A stretch of DNA of 39,461 nucleotides from Actinomycetes bacterium (GCA_023252095.1 JAHEXN010000002.1:1-39461), one strand, 5' to 3'. Shown: positions 1-7,906, counted from the first letter of the stretch. The notes: generated by a model not told the origin, from the sequence alone. Made by a program: numbers and translations.

Positions 1-528
1 TCGGTGCTCGCGACGCTCGGCCTCACCGTCCTGATCTTCCAGGAGGGCACGTTCGGGATCATGGACCCGCAACCCATCGTCAGCTTCATGCCGATCTTCC
101 TGATCGGCGTGGTGTTCGGCCTGGCGATGGACTACCAGGTGTTCCTGGTGACTCGCATCCGGGAGGCGTACGTGCACGGTGCGACGTATCGCGAGGCCGT
201 GGTCGACGGGTTCCGGAACAGCGCCCGTGTCGTCACCGCCGCGGCCCTGATCATGACGGCGGTGTTCTCCGGGTTCATCTTCATGGACGACCCGATCATC
301 AAGTCCATGGGCTTCGCGCTCGCGGCGGCGGTCGTGTTCGATGCCTTCATCATCCGCATGGTGCTGATCCCGGCGCTGATGTACCTGATGGGCGACAAGG
401 CCTGGTACTTGCCGAAGTGGCTCGACCGGATCCTGCCGAACGTCGACATCGAGGGTGAGAACCTGCACCGACCGCACCTGGCGCGGACGACCGACGAGAG
501 CACGGAGCGCGCGACGGCCGACGTCTGA
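1..528 (+). CDS. MMPL family transporter, C-terminal part (5' end outside window)
   Basis: This is the C-terminal end of an RND/MMPL-type membrane transporter, open at the left edge, so the true start lies outside. About 175 residues are visible. They contain the membrane-domain signature around GLAMDYQVFLVTRIREAY, where an Asp sits in a transmembrane helix next to a Tyr and is the usual proton-relay region. Several further hydrophobic helices follow (VVTAAALIMTAVFSGFIF, FALAAAVVFDAFIIRMVLIPALMYLMG), and the tail GDKAWYLPKWLDRILPNVDIEGE is typical of actinobacterial MMPL proteins. The family exports lipids or drugs across the plasma membrane. The substrate cannot be told from this part. The next gene begins 20 nt downstream on the same strand. 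Confidence 0.9.
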   Translation, partial: SVLATLGLTVLIFQEGTFGIMDPQPIVSFMPIFLIGVVFGLAMDYQVFLVTRIREAYVHGATYREAVVDGFRNSARVVTAAALIMTAVFSGFIFMDDPIIKSMGFALAAAVVFDAFIIRMVLIPALMYLMGDKAWYLPKWLDRILPNVDIEGENLHRPHLARTTDESTERATADV

Positions 529-548
529 GGCGTCGACGCGCGAGGCCG

Positions 549-938
549 GTGCGCGGCGGCGATGTTGGAGGGGTGCTGACCCTCTCCCGCGACGTCGCCG
601 CGCACCCCGACCGTGTCTGGCACCTGCTGACCGACCTGCAGGCGTGGCCGCTCTGGGGGCCGACCGTCAGGCGCGCCGAGATCGACGGTGAGTTCGTGAC
701 CGGCGCGATGGGTCGCGTCTGGCCAGCGGTCGGCCCGCCGCTGCCGTTCGAGCTCACGACCGTCGTGCCAGGCCGACGGTGGTCGTGGAAGGTCGCCGGC
801 GTGCCTGCCACGACCCACGCCGTGGAGGCGTCCGGCGCCGGCGCGCGCCTGAGCATGGGCGTCCCGGTCTGGGCGCCGGCGTACGTGCCGGTCGTGGCGC
901 TCGCGCTGCGCCGGATCGATCGGCTCGCCCGCGCGTGA
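549..938 (+). CDS. SRPBCC family protein
   Basis: A 129-residue protein of the SRPBCC (START/Bet v1-like) fold. The N-terminal pattern, LSRDVAAHPDRVWHLLTDLQAWPLWGP, is the classic first strand, helix and W-x-x-W-G segment, and a later strand reads PGRRWSWKVAGVP. These proteins have a deep hydrophobic pocket, but the ligand cannot be predicted. The start is uncertain. GTG at 549 gives the full length. GTG at 573 is also in frame and gives a more family-like N-terminus, but the purine run GGAGGG directly abuts it. The gene lies 20 nt after the MMPL gene and may be co-transcribed with it. Confidence 0.75.
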   Translation: MRGGDVGGVLTLSRDVAAHPDRVWHLLTDLQAWPLWGPTVRRAEIDGEFVTGAMGRVWPAVGPPLPFELTTVVPGRRWSWKVAGVPATTHAVEASGAGARLSMGVPVWAPAYVPVVALALRRIDRLARA

Positions 939-957
939 GGGCAGGACTGACGGGTAC
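936..957 (+). promoter_or_regulatory. SigB/F-type promoter (TGA-N13-GGGTAC), leaderless
   Basis: GGGTAC lies at 952-957, with TGA at 936-938 exactly 13 nt upstream. Exactly 9 nt separate GGGTAC from the ATG at 967, so the predicted transcript starts at or within a few bases of the start codon and no Shine-Dalgarno sequence is seen. GGGTAC/T is the known -10 consensus of the SigB/SigF group. The same layout recurs at 11635-11657 and 20074-20095. Confidence 0.65.
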
Positions 958-966
958 CCCGCCGGC

Positions 967-1140
967 ATGACTCCCATCGACCCGAACCAGAAGGACCCGA
1001 AGGACTGGACACCGGAGGACGCACTGGCGGTCAACGCCGTGCCCGACGAGGTGCGGCTGCACGCCGATCCGTCCGAGACCGAGATCGCCCAGCGCAACGA
1101 CGGCGCGGTCGTCGACCCGGAGGAGGACGAGCAGCCCTAG
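967..1140 (+). CDS. Small acidic hypothetical protein, probable stress gene
   Basis: A 57-residue protein beginning MTPIDPNQKDPKDWTPEDAL and ending VVDPEEDEQP. It is strongly acidic and rich in Pro, Asp and Glu, with no membrane segment or Cys, and is probably intrinsically disordered. No family is recognised. The coding case rests on codon use (G/C at third positions), the precise promoter-to-ATG spacing and an unbroken frame. Its TAG stop shares the palindrome CTAG with the TAG stop of the convergent metallo-hydrolase, a 4-nt tail-to-tail overlap. It resembles in character the proteins at 12181-12345 and 19819-20001, which also sit behind GGGTAC promoters. Confidence 0.7.
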   Translation: MTPIDPNQKDPKDWTPEDALAVNAVPDEVRLHADPSETEIAQRNDGAVVDPEEDEQP

Positions 1141-1745
1141 AGGTTGGCCTTCTCGGCGCCGATCGTGGTGTCGTCGCCGTGCCCCGTGTGCACGACGGTC
1201 TCGTCCGGGAGGGCGAACAGCTTGGCGCGGATCGAGGCCTCGATCGTGGGACGGTCGCTGAACGAGCGCCCCGTCGCGCCGGGACCGCCGTTGAACAGGG
1301 TGTCCCCGGTGAACACGACGCCCAGCTCGGGTGCGTGGAGGCACACGGCGCCAGGCGCGTGGCCGGGGGTGTGCAGCACCGTGAGGCTCGTGCCGGCGAC
1401 CTCGATCGAGAGCCCGTCGGACAGGTCGTGGTCCCAGATGATCGCGTCGCCGTGCGTGAGCTCCCAGACCGGACGGTCGTCGGGGTGCAGGTAGATCGGG
1501 GCGCCCGTGCGCTCGCGCAGCTCGGGAGCCACGCGGACGTGGTCGTCGTGCGCGTGCGTGCAGACGATCGCCGTCAGCGTGCGCTCACCGACGAGCGCGA
1601 GGATGTCATCGGCCGAGTGCGGGGCGTCGATCACGACGCACTCGGTGTCGTCGCCCACGACCCAGACGTTGTTGTCGACCTGGTGGGTCTCACCGTCGAG
1701 GCTGAAGATGCCGGCCGTGACGGCGTGGTCGATGCGGGCGGCCAT
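1137..1745 (-). CDS. MBL-fold metallo-hydrolase, partner of mycothiol-dependent formaldehyde dehydrogenase
   Basis: A 202-residue metallo-beta-lactamase-fold hydrolase. The zinc motif HAHDDH is at residues 64-69, HTPGH about residues 125-129, the bridging Asp in FTGDTLF near 147, and the last His in HTGHGDD near 188. This is the glyoxalase II-like subgroup. Its ATG overlaps the TGA of mscR by one base (TGATG), so translation is coupled. Neighbouring mscR homologues in actinobacteria commonly carry this gene (the Rv2259/Rv2260 arrangement). By inference it hydrolyses the S-formyl-mycothiol product or a related mycothiol thioester. That reaction is not proven by sequence. Confidence 0.88.
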   Translation of the reverse strand: MAARIDHAVTAGIFSLDGETHQVDNNVWVVGDDTECVVIDAPHSADDILALVGERTLTAIVCTHAHDDHVRVAPELRERTGAPIYLHPDDRPVWELTHGDAIIWDHDLSDGLSIEVAGTSLTVLHTPGHAPGAVCLHAPELGVVFTGDTLFNGGPGATGRSFSDRPTIEASIRAKLFALPDETVVHTGHGDDTTIGAEKANL

Positions 1746-2845
1746 CAGAGCACCACGACCGATCGCAGGACGTCGCCGTGGTGCATGCGCTCGAACGCGG
1801 CCTCGACGCCGTCGATCGTGATCTCCTCGGTCACGAACGCGTCGAGGTCGAGGCGGCCCTGCTGGTAGAGGTCGACGAGCATCGGGAAGTCGCGGCTCGG
1901 CAGGCAGTCGCCGTACCAGCTGGACTTCAGCGATCCGCCGCGACCGAACACGTCGATCAGGGGCAGCTCGGGCACGGACATGTCGGGGGTGGGCACGCCC
2001 ACCAGGACGACGGTGCCGGCGAGGTCACGGGCGTAGAACGCCTGCTTCCACGTCTCGGGTCGGCCGACGGCCTCGATCACGATGTCGGCACCCTCGGCGC
2101 CCGGGTACGTCTGCGCGGCGATCTCCTTGATGGCCTCGACCGGGTCGACCTTCGAGGAGTCGACCGTGTGGGTCGCGCCGAGGCGCTTGGCGGTCTCGAG
2201 CTTCTTGGCGTCGATGTCGACCGCGATGATCGGGCTCGCACCGGACAGGGCCGCGCCCGCGACCGCGGCCACCCCGACGCCACCGCAGCCGATCACGGCG
2301 ACAGACCGGCCGCGCGTGGCGCCACCGGTGTTGATCGCGGCACCGATGCCGGCCATGACGCCACAGCCGAGCAGGCCCACCGCGGCGGGCCGGGCCGACG
2401 GGTCGACCTTGGTGCACTGGCCCGAGGCGACGAGCGTCTTCTCGGCGAACGCGCCGATGCCGAGCGCGGGGGACAGCTCCGTGCCGTCCTCGAGCGTCAT
2501 CTTCTGGGTCGCGTTGAACGTGGCGAAGCAGTACTGCGGCTCACCGCGGTTGCACGCGCGACAGTCGCCGCACACCGCACGCCAGTTCAGCACGACGAAG
2601 TCGCCCGGGGCGACGTCCGTGACGTCCGGTCCGACGGCCTCGACGATGCCGGCCGCCTCGTGCCCGAGCAGGAACGGGAACTCGTCGTTGATGCCGCCCT
2701 CGCGGTAGTGCAGGTCGGTGTGGCAGACGCCGCAGGCCTGCACCTGCACGACGGCTTCTCCGGGTCCGGGGTCCGGCACGTTGATCGTGACGAGCTCGAC
2801 CGGAGCCCCCTTCGCGCGGGCGATGACGGCCTTGACCTGCTGCAT
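1745..2845 (-). CDS. mscR: S-(hydroxymethyl)mycothiol dehydrogenase
   Basis: A 366-residue zinc-dependent medium-chain alcohol dehydrogenase that oxidises the formaldehyde-mycothiol adduct (and can reduce S-nitrosomycothiol) with NAD. Catalytic zinc ligands are Cys41 and His62 (GHEAAG). The structural zinc Cys set is at 92, 95, 98 and 106 (CGDCRACNRGEPQYC). The Rossmann motif is GCGGVG, followed by an acidic residue in AVDID that favours NAD. The start MQQVKAVIARAKGAPVEL matches the family. The open frame continues much further upstream, but that extension is a shadow of the iron-transport gene. The coupled MBL gene follows. Confidence 0.93.
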   Translation of the reverse strand: MQQVKAVIARAKGAPVELVTINVPDPGPGEAVVQVQACGVCHTDLHYREGGINDEFPFLLGHEAAGIVEAVGPDVTDVAPGDFVVLNWRAVCGDCRACNRGEPQYCFATFNATQKMTLEDGTELSPALGIGAFAEKTLVASGQCTKVDPSARPAAVGLLGCGVMAGIGAAINTGGATRGRSVAVIGCGGVGVAAVAGAALSGASPIIAVDIDAKKLETAKRLGATHTVDSSKVDPVEAIKEIAAQTYPGAEGADIVIEAVGRPETWKQAFYARDLAGTVVLVGVPTPDMSVPELPLIDVFGRGGSLKSSWYGDCLPSRDFPMLVDLYQQGRLDLDAFVTEEITIDGVEAAFERMHHGDVLRSVVVL

Positions 2846-2874
2846 GCGGAACACCCTTCGTCGACTGCTTCGGG

Positions 2875-3660
2875 TCAGTCTGTCAGCCGGGGGTAGACGG
2901 CTGGCGTGCCGGTGACCGGGTCCGGTGAGACGACGCACGGAAGCTCGAAGACCTGCTCGACGAGCTCCGCGGTCAGGACGTCGGCGGGCGCTCCGGTCGT
3001 GACGATCGCACCGTCCTTCATGACGATCAGGTGATCGGCGTAGCGCGCGGCTTGGTGGAGGTCGTGCAGGACCGCCACGATCGTCTTCTGCTGGTCGTGC
3101 AGCGACCTCAGCAGCTCCAGCACCTGGTACTGGTGCGCGATGTCGAGGAACGTCGTGGGCTCGTCGAGCAGCATGATGGGCGTCTGCTGGGCCAGCAGCA
3201 TCGCGATCCACACGCGTTGACGTTGCCCACCGGAGAGCTCGTCGACGTGGCGTCCGGAGAGCTCGGCGACCTGCGTCGCGGCCATCGCGTCGGCCACCGC
3301 GCTCTCGTCCTCGGCACGCCACTGCTGAATGAGCGACTGGTGAGGGCCGCGTCCCCGCGCGACCAGATCGGCGACGCGGATGCCGTCCGGTGCCAGCGAG
3401 GTCTGGGGCAGCAGGCCCAGACGGCGGGCGACCTCCTTGGACCGGTACTCCCGGATCGCGCGACCGTCGAGCACGACCTCGCCCGCCGTGGGCGACAGGA
3501 CGCGGGCGAGCGTGCGGAGCAGGGTCGACTTGCCGCACGCGTTGGGGCCGATGATCGCGGTGAACGACCCGTCGGGCACCTCGACCGTGAGGCCGGTCGA
3601 GATCGTGCGGCCGTCGTAGCCGATCGTCACCCCGTGGGCGGCGAGGCGGGGGAGGGTCAT
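2875..3660 (-). CDS. Iron-siderophore ABC transporter ATP-binding protein
   Basis: A 261-residue ABC ATPase of the FepC/FecE type that powers import of ferric siderophores at the cytoplasmic face. Walker A is at residues 38-46 (GPNACGKST), the Q-loop in LGLLPQTSLAP, the signature LSGGQRQRVWIAM, and Walker B plus the catalytic Glu in IMLLDEPTTFLD, followed by the switch His in VAVLHDLHQAARYAD. FLDIAHQ after Walker B is typical of the iron group. The ATG overlaps the TGA of the upstream permease (ATGA), and the gene is third in an operon read leftwards. Confidence 0.94.
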   Translation of the reverse strand: MTLPRLAAHGVTIGYDGRTISTGLTVEVPDGSFTAIIGPNACGKSTLLRTLARVLSPTAGEVVLDGRAIREYRSKEVARRLGLLPQTSLAPDGIRVADLVARGRGPHQSLIQQWRAEDESAVADAMAATQVAELSGRHVDELSGGQRQRVWIAMLLAQQTPIMLLDEPTTFLDIAHQYQVLELLRSLHDQQKTIVAVLHDLHQAARYADHLIVMKDGAIVTTGAPADVLTAELVEQVFELPCVVSPDPVTGTPAVYPRLTD

Positions 3661-4739
3661 GACGTCCTTTCGTGCCGGCGCGACTCGCGCACGAGCAGCC
3701 AGATGAGGTAGGTGCCGCCGAGGCAGACCGTGATTAGGCCGACCGGGATCGTGCGGTAGAGCTCGGCGACGACCAGCGTCAGCAGCTGAGCCGACATCAG
3801 CAGTGCGGCACCCATCGCGGCGGCCGACAGGAGGCTGACGCCGGGGGAGTGCGTCAGTCGACGCGCCAGCTGGGGTGCCACGAGGGCCACGAAACCGAGC
3901 GGGCCGGCGGCGGCCGTGACCAGGGCCGTCGCGGCCACGCCGACCACGATCAGCGCCAGCCGGGCGGCACCGACCCGGGTGCCGTGGGTCACGGCCAGGT
4001 CGTCGCCGAGCTCGAGGCGTTGCAGGGAGGGTGCGAGCAGGGCGCTCACGACGCAGATGCCCGCGAAGGCGGCCAGGGCGGGCAGCATGCTCTCCCACGT
4101 CACGCGGCTGAGCGATCCGGCGCCCCAGAACCCGACGGCCATCGCGTCGCCGACGTCGGCGCGCGTGACGAGGTAGCTGTTGACCGAGCCGAGCATCGCC
4201 GAGACGCCGATCCCAACAATGATGAGGCGGAAGCCCTGTACGCCGTCGCGGAACGACAGCAGGTACACGACGACGGCGGTCGCGATGCCGCCGAGCGCCG
4301 CCGCGCCGGCGAGCGTCCAGTAGTCGCGGGCGCCCAGGGCGAGGATCGCGACGACGACGGCGGTGTAGGAGCCGGCGTCGAAGCCGATGACGTCGGGGGA
4401 GCCGAGCGGGTTGCGCGTCAGCGACTGGAAGATCGCCCCGCCGATGCCGAGGGCCGCCCCGAGGACGATCGCAGCCAGGACGATCGGCAGACGCCACTCG
4501 AGCACGACCGTGCGGACGAACGCCTCGCCACCGCCCGTGACGGCGCGGACGACCTCGGTCGGGCTCACCGGGTACTCGCCGACCCCGAGCGCCACGACGC
4601 CCAGGACGACGGCGAGGGCCACGAGGCCACCGGACACCGCCACGATCCGCACCGGGACACGGGCGGAGAAGCGCCGCGACCGCACGGTGCGGGTGGTGCG
4701 ACCGAAGTCGATCGCCCCGCCCGCTGCTCCCTCGCTCAC
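3657..4739 (-). CDS. Iron-siderophore ABC transporter permease (FecCD family)
   Basis: A 360-residue FecCD-type permease with about nine to ten membrane helices. Family landmarks are RLPIVLAAIVLGAALGIGGAIFQSLTRNPLGSPDVIG and GPLGFVALVAPQLARRLTHS, the latter being the loop that contacts the ATPase. The chosen start is GTG at 4739 (MSEGAAGG). It overlaps the TGA of the preceding permease (GTGA), the coupling seen elsewhere in this operon. Longer in-frame starts would run through that neighbour. It pairs with the other permease to form the membrane channel. Confidence 0.93.
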   Translation of the reverse strand: MSEGAAGGAIDFGRTTRTVRSRRFSARVPVRIVAVSGGLVALAVVLGVVALGVGEYPVSPTEVVRAVTGGGEAFVRTVVLEWRLPIVLAAIVLGAALGIGGAIFQSLTRNPLGSPDVIGFDAGSYTAVVVAILALGARDYWTLAGAAALGGIATAVVVYLLSFRDGVQGFRLIIVGIGVSAMLGSVNSYLVTRADVGDAMAVGFWGAGSLSRVTWESMLPALAAFAGICVVSALLAPSLQRLELGDDLAVTHGTRVGAARLALIVVGVAATALVTAAAGPLGFVALVAPQLARRLTHSPGVSLLSAAAMGAALLMSAQLLTLVVAELYRTIPVGLITVCLGGTYLIWLLVRESRRHERTS

Positions 4740-5785
4740 AGCCCGCTCGCCCGCGAACGGCGCACCAGCATGATCAGCACGGGGGCGCCGACGAGTGCCG
4801 TGACGATGCCGACCTCGATCTCGCCGGGCCGGGCGACGACGCGGCCGAGGACGTCCGCGAGCAGGACCAGGACGGCGGCGGCGAGCGCGGAGTAGGCGAT
4901 GACCCACCGTTGGTCGGGACCGGTGAACCAGCGCACGAGGTGCGGCACCATGAGCCCGACGAAACCGATGCCCCCGGTCAGGGCCGTGCCTCCACCGGCC
5001 AGGAGCGTCACGGCGACGATGCCGAGCACGCGGGTGCGGGCGACGTTCGTGCCGAGGGACCGGGCGAGGTCGTCGCCGAGGGCCACGTCGTTCAGCGCGC
5101 GCGCCAGCACGAGCGCCAGCACGAGGCCCCCCGCCAGGAAGGGCAGCACCTGCCACGTGTCGGTCAGTGCGGTGTCGTTGATCGAACCGACGCCCCAGCG
5201 CCGCAGCCGCGTGAACGTCTCCGGGTCGATCAGCTGGAGGAACGTGCCCACTCCGTCCAGCACGGCCGCGAGCGCGACACCGGCGAGCACGAGCGTGATG
5301 GGGGAGATCGAGCCACCGCTCGATGCGCCGATCGCGTAGACCAGGAGGGTCGCGAGGGCCGCGCCGACGAAGGCGAACCACACGTAGCCCTGGGCGCTCG
5401 TGACTCCGAAGAGGCCGACCCCGAGCGTCACCGCGAAGCCGGCTCCCGCGTTGACGCCGAGGATGCCGGGGTCCGCGAGCGGGTTGCGGGTCAAGGCCTG
5501 CACGAGCGCGCCGGCGACACCGAACGCCGCGCCGGCGGCGAGGCCGACGACCGTCCGGGGGATGCGCAGCGTCCACACCAGGACCGACGCCTCGCTGTCG
5601 TCGTGGGCCCGCAGGCCGGTCCACACCGCGCCCGGCGACAGCGGGTTCGTGCCGAGCGCAAGGCTGAGCAGCACGGCCACGAGGAGGGCTCCCAGGATCG
5701 CGACGAGGCCGAGCGTGCGTCGACGCGACCGCGTCCCGTGCGGGGTCGTCCGCGGCGGGGCCGAGACGGTCGTCCTCGTGGTCAT
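4736..5785 (-). CDS. Iron-siderophore ABC transporter permease (FecCD family)
   Basis: A 349-residue permease, first gene of the leftward operon. After a basic cytoplasmic N-terminus (HGTRSRRRTLG) come hydrophobic helices and the family motifs RIPRTVVGLAAGAAFGVAGALVQALTRNPLADPGILG and GGIGFVGLMVPHLVRWFTG. It forms the importer with the second permease and the ATPase. The lipoprotein for the same system is encoded divergently 133 nt away, so the intergenic region with the iron-box-like palindrome controls both directions. Confidence 0.93.
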   Translation of the reverse strand: MTTRTTVSAPPRTTPHGTRSRRRTLGLVAILGALLVAVLLSLALGTNPLSPGAVWTGLRAHDDSEASVLVWTLRIPRTVVGLAAGAAFGVAGALVQALTRNPLADPGILGVNAGAGFAVTLGVGLFGVTSAQGYVWFAFVGAALATLLVYAIGASSGGSISPITLVLAGVALAAVLDGVGTFLQLIDPETFTRLRRWGVGSINDTALTDTWQVLPFLAGGLVLALVLARALNDVALGDDLARSLGTNVARTRVLGIVAVTLLAGGGTALTGGIGFVGLMVPHLVRWFTGPDQRWVIAYSALAAAVLVLLADVLGRVVARPGEIEVGIVTALVGAPVLIMLVRRSRASGL

Positions 5786-5863
5786 GGATCCCTTGTCGCC
5801 CGTGGCCGCCGGGTGCCGGTCGGCACCGGCAGGATCCCATGCGCCCCGTTCGACCGAGCATGT

Positions 5864-5887
5864 GGGTATGGTGAGGCTGCCCTCACC
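5864..5887. promoter_or_regulatory. DtxR/IdeR-like iron box with overlapping GGGTAT
   Basis: GGTGAGGCTGCCCTCACC at 5870-5887 is a perfect 7-bp inverted repeat around CTGC. Its left half and centre (GG-T-x-AGGCT) match the DtxR/IdeR consensus TTAGGTTAGGCTAACCTAA at roughly 12 of 19 positions. It lies between the divergent permease operon and lipoprotein gene of an iron importer, as expected for an iron-repressed operator. GGGTAT at 5864-5869, with GTT 13 nt upstream, could be a SigB/F-type -10 that the repressor would cover. That second part is weaker. Confidence 0.6.
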
Positions 5888-5918
5888 TACGATCCGCTGT
5901 CCTGCAGGAGTTCACGTG

Positions 5919-6848
5919 ATGTTCCGCCCCCGCCCGCTGCTGGCCGCCCTGCTCCTCGTCACCGGCCTCGCGGCGTGTGGATCGAGCGACGAAGCTGGCG
6001 ACGGTCCGACCATCGCGGTCGAGCACAAGTTCGGGACCACCCAGGTGCCGGAGGACGCCGAGCGCGTCGTCACGACCGGCTGGAACGACCAGGACTTCGT
6101 CCTCGCGCTGGGGATCGTCCCGGTCGCGACGCGGGAATGGTTCGAGGAGTACGACGAGTACCCGTGGGTGACCGAGGTGACCGGGGGCGACGAGATCCCC
6201 GTGCTCGACGGTGACGACATCAACTTCGAGGCGATCGCCGCCGCGAAGCCGGACGTCATCTTCGCGATCTACGAGTCGATCGACAAGCGGACGTACGAGC
6301 GGCTCTCGGAGATCGCACCGACCGTCATCCAGTCCGACGAGTACGAGGACGAGTCGACCCCCTGGGACGTGCAGCTGCGGACCACCGCCACGGCGCTCGG
6401 CAAGGAGGCCGAGGCGGAGGCGTTGATCGGCGAGGTCCAGGCAAAGATCGACGAGACGGTCCAGGCGCACCCCGAGTTCGCCGGCAAGGTCGTGGTCGAG
6501 GACTACGGCCCCGAGGACGGCGGGCACTACCTGATCGGGGAGGGCGACCCGCGTCGCGCGATCTTCGACGCGCTCGGCTTCGCGGCGCAGGAGACGGTCG
6601 GCGACGTGAGCGAGGAGCGCCTGGACCTGCTCGACCGGGACGTGCTGTTCGTGCTCGGCGCGACCGAGGAGCAGATGCTCGAGTCGCCTGTGTTCGCGCG
6701 GCTGGGCGTCGTACAGGAGGGCCGGACGGTCTACTCGACCTGGGAGTCGACCCTGACCGGAGCGTTGTCCTACAGCGGCCCCCGCGCCCTGCTCTACGCG
6801 CTCGACGAGCTCGTGCCCGCCCTGGCGGCAGCCACGGCCCCTCGCTGA
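5919..6848 (+). CDS. Iron-siderophore ABC transporter substrate-binding lipoprotein
   Basis: A 309-residue extracellular binding protein of the FepB/FhuD class (helical-backbone, PBP2-like ABC receptor). The signal peptide MFRPRPLLAALLLVTGLAAC ends in a lipobox with the lipidated Cys at residue 20. The mature part has EDAERVVTTGWNDQDFVLALGIVPV and AAAKPDVIFA, both family hallmarks. The start was chosen for GCAGGAG at 5904-5910, 8 nt before ATG 5919. An in-frame GTG sits three bases earlier. It captures ferric siderophore outside the membrane and delivers it to the permeases encoded divergently. Confidence 0.93.
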   Translation: MFRPRPLLAALLLVTGLAACGSSDEAGDGPTIAVEHKFGTTQVPEDAERVVTTGWNDQDFVLALGIVPVATREWFEEYDEYPWVTEVTGGDEIPVLDGDDINFEAIAAAKPDVIFAIYESIDKRTYERLSEIAPTVIQSDEYEDESTPWDVQLRTTATALGKEAEAEALIGEVQAKIDETVQAHPEFAGKVVVEDYGPEDGGHYLIGEGDPRRAIFDALGFAAQETVGDVSEERLDLLDRDVLFVLGATEEQMLESPVFARLGVVQEGRTVYSTWESTLTGALSYSGPRALLYALDELVPALAAATAPR

Positions 6849-6856
6849 GTCGCGCA

Positions 6857-6878
6857 TGGTCCCGGGCGGAGCGGGTAC
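6857..6878 (+). promoter_or_regulatory. SigB/F-type promoter (TGG-N13-GGGTAC) of the YtxH operon
   Basis: GGGTAC is at 6873-6878 with TGG at 6857-6859, 13 nt upstream. The start codon is at 6932, so the leader is about 45 nt and contains GGAGG at 6922-6926. Same promoter class as at 936-957, but with a conventional leader. Confidence 0.55.
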
Positions 6879-6931
6879 GCGCCCAGGGAGCCGGTGGACA
6901 GTCGGTCCACCGCGTCATTCCTGGAGGAACC

Positions 6932-7294
6932 ATGCTGAGGAAGACCACGATCCTGGCGGCTGCCGGCATCGGCTACGTGCTCGGCACCCGCGCCGGCCGT
7001 GAGCGGTACGAGCAGATCGTGTCCGCGTTCAACGGTGTGAGGTCGAACCCGCAGGTGCAGAAGGCCGCCGCCCAAGCCCAGGACTACGCCGCCCAGCAGG
7101 CGCCGGTCGTCAAGGAGAAGGCCCAGGAGGCCGCCGCGAAGGCGAGCGACAAGGTCAGGGACGTCATCTCCTCTGACGAGGAGTCGACGCCGGACACGTC
7201 GGTGCCCGGCGCCCCGAGCGGCGAGACCCCGAAGACGCACGGCGATCCACTCCCGGGCACGCCCGAGAATCCGGTGCAGGCCGACCATGCCTGA
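6932..7294 (+). CDS. YtxH domain-containing protein
   Basis: A 120-residue protein. A short N-terminal hydrophobic segment (ILAAAGIGYVLGTRAGRERYEQI) carries the YtxH-type GYVLGTRAGRERYE pattern. A long Ala/Gln/Lys-rich amphipathic stretch follows (about 50-85: QAQDYAAQQAPVVKEKAQEAAAKASDKV), resembling LEA-like stress proteins, then a disordered Pro-rich tail. It is probably membrane-anchored. YtxH proteins are general-stress proteins in Firmicutes, which fits the GGGTAC promoter upstream. The ORF overlaps the next by 8 nt. The start is set by GGAGGAACC just upstream. Confidence 0.85.
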   Translation: MLRKTTILAAAGIGYVLGTRAGRERYEQIVSAFNGVRSNPQVQKAAAQAQDYAAQQAPVVKEKAQEAAAKASDKVRDVISSDEESTPDTSVPGAPSGETPKTHGDPLPGTPENPVQADHA

Positions 7295-7679
7295 GCGCGA
7301 CGGGCGGCAGGAAGCGACGGTCGGCGAGCTCGTCGTCCAGCTCACGGAGCAGACCAGCCGGCTCGTGCACGACGAGGTCGAGCTGGCCAAGGCCGAGATC
7401 CGTGAGAGCGTCCGGCACGCCGGCATCGGTGCCGGTCTGTTCGGTGCCACCGGACTGCTGGCCGTGCTGGGCCTCGGCACGCTGGTCGCCGCGGCTGTCG
7501 CGGGGTTCGCTCTCGTCGTCGACGTGTGGCTCGCGGCGCTCATCGTCGCGGCGATCCTGTTCGTCGTTGCCGGCGTCGGCGCACTGCTGGGCGTGAAGCA
7601 GGTCAAGGAGGTCGGGCCGCCGCACACGGCCGAGAACGTCAAGAAGGACATTGCCGCAGCCAAGGGGGAGCACGCATGA
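7287..7679 (+). CDS. Phage holin family protein (actinobacterial holin superfamily III)
   Basis: A 130-residue membrane protein. The N-terminal amphipathic helix VGELVVQLTEQTSRLVHDEVELAKAEIRE is diagnostic of the Phage_holin_3_6 family. Two hydrophobic hairpin helices follow (GLFGATGLLAVLGLGTLVAAAVAGFALV and WLAALIVAAILFVVAGVGALLG), then a tail with VKEVGPPHTAENVKKDI. Despite the name, these chromosomal proteins are not lysis proteins. They occur with DUF3618 and YtxH genes in envelope or stress operons, as here. The 8-nt overlap upstream and ATGA overlap downstream show coupling. Confidence 0.9.
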   Translation: MPERDGRQEATVGELVVQLTEQTSRLVHDEVELAKAEIRESVRHAGIGAGLFGATGLLAVLGLGTLVAAAVAGFALVVDVWLAALIVAAILFVVAGVGALLGVKQVKEVGPPHTAENVKKDIAAAKGEHA

Positions 7680-7903
7680 GCACCAACGAGCGTCCCGGAC
7701 CGGGAGCATCGGCGAAGCAGATCGAGGCCGACATCGAGCGGACCCGGGATCAGCTGGCCGACACGATCGACGAGCTCGGCGACCGTCTCGCTCCGGCCCA
7801 CGTGGCGGCACAGGCCAGGGACGGCGTCCTCGCACGCTGGCCGCAGCTCACGGTCCTGGCCGTCACCACGGTGGCGATCGTCGTCGCATGGCGACGCCTC
7901 TGA
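7676..7903 (+). CDS. DUF3618 domain-containing protein
   Basis: A 75-residue protein with the DUF3618 signature QIEADIERTRDQLADTIDELGDRLAP (residues 15-40) followed by one C-terminal transmembrane helix (LTVLAVTTVAIVVAWRR). The function is unknown. The family nearly always lies next to the holin-like gene. ATG at 7676 overlaps the TGA of that gene (ATGA). Longer in-frame starts would lie inside it. Last gene of the three-gene operon. Confidence 0.9.
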   Translation: MSTNERPGPGASAKQIEADIERTRDQLADTIDELGDRLAPAHVAAQARDGVLARWPQLTVLAVTTVAIVVAWRRL

Positions 7904-7906
7904 CCC

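Noticed and set aside
2103..2108. GGGTAC motifs inside genes (also 21276-21281 and 33272-33277)
   Set aside because: They lie within coding regions, not upstream of a start codon, and are expected by chance in GC-rich DNA.
2846..3538. Long N-terminal extension of the mscR reading frame
   Set aside because: The extension is Arg/Pro-rich, lies over the ABC ATPase gene in another frame, and the family N-terminus starts exactly at 2845.
7287..7679. Prophage remnant because of the holin-like gene
   Set aside because: No other phage genes are nearby, and this holin-like family with DUF3618 is an ordinary chromosomal operon in actinobacteria.
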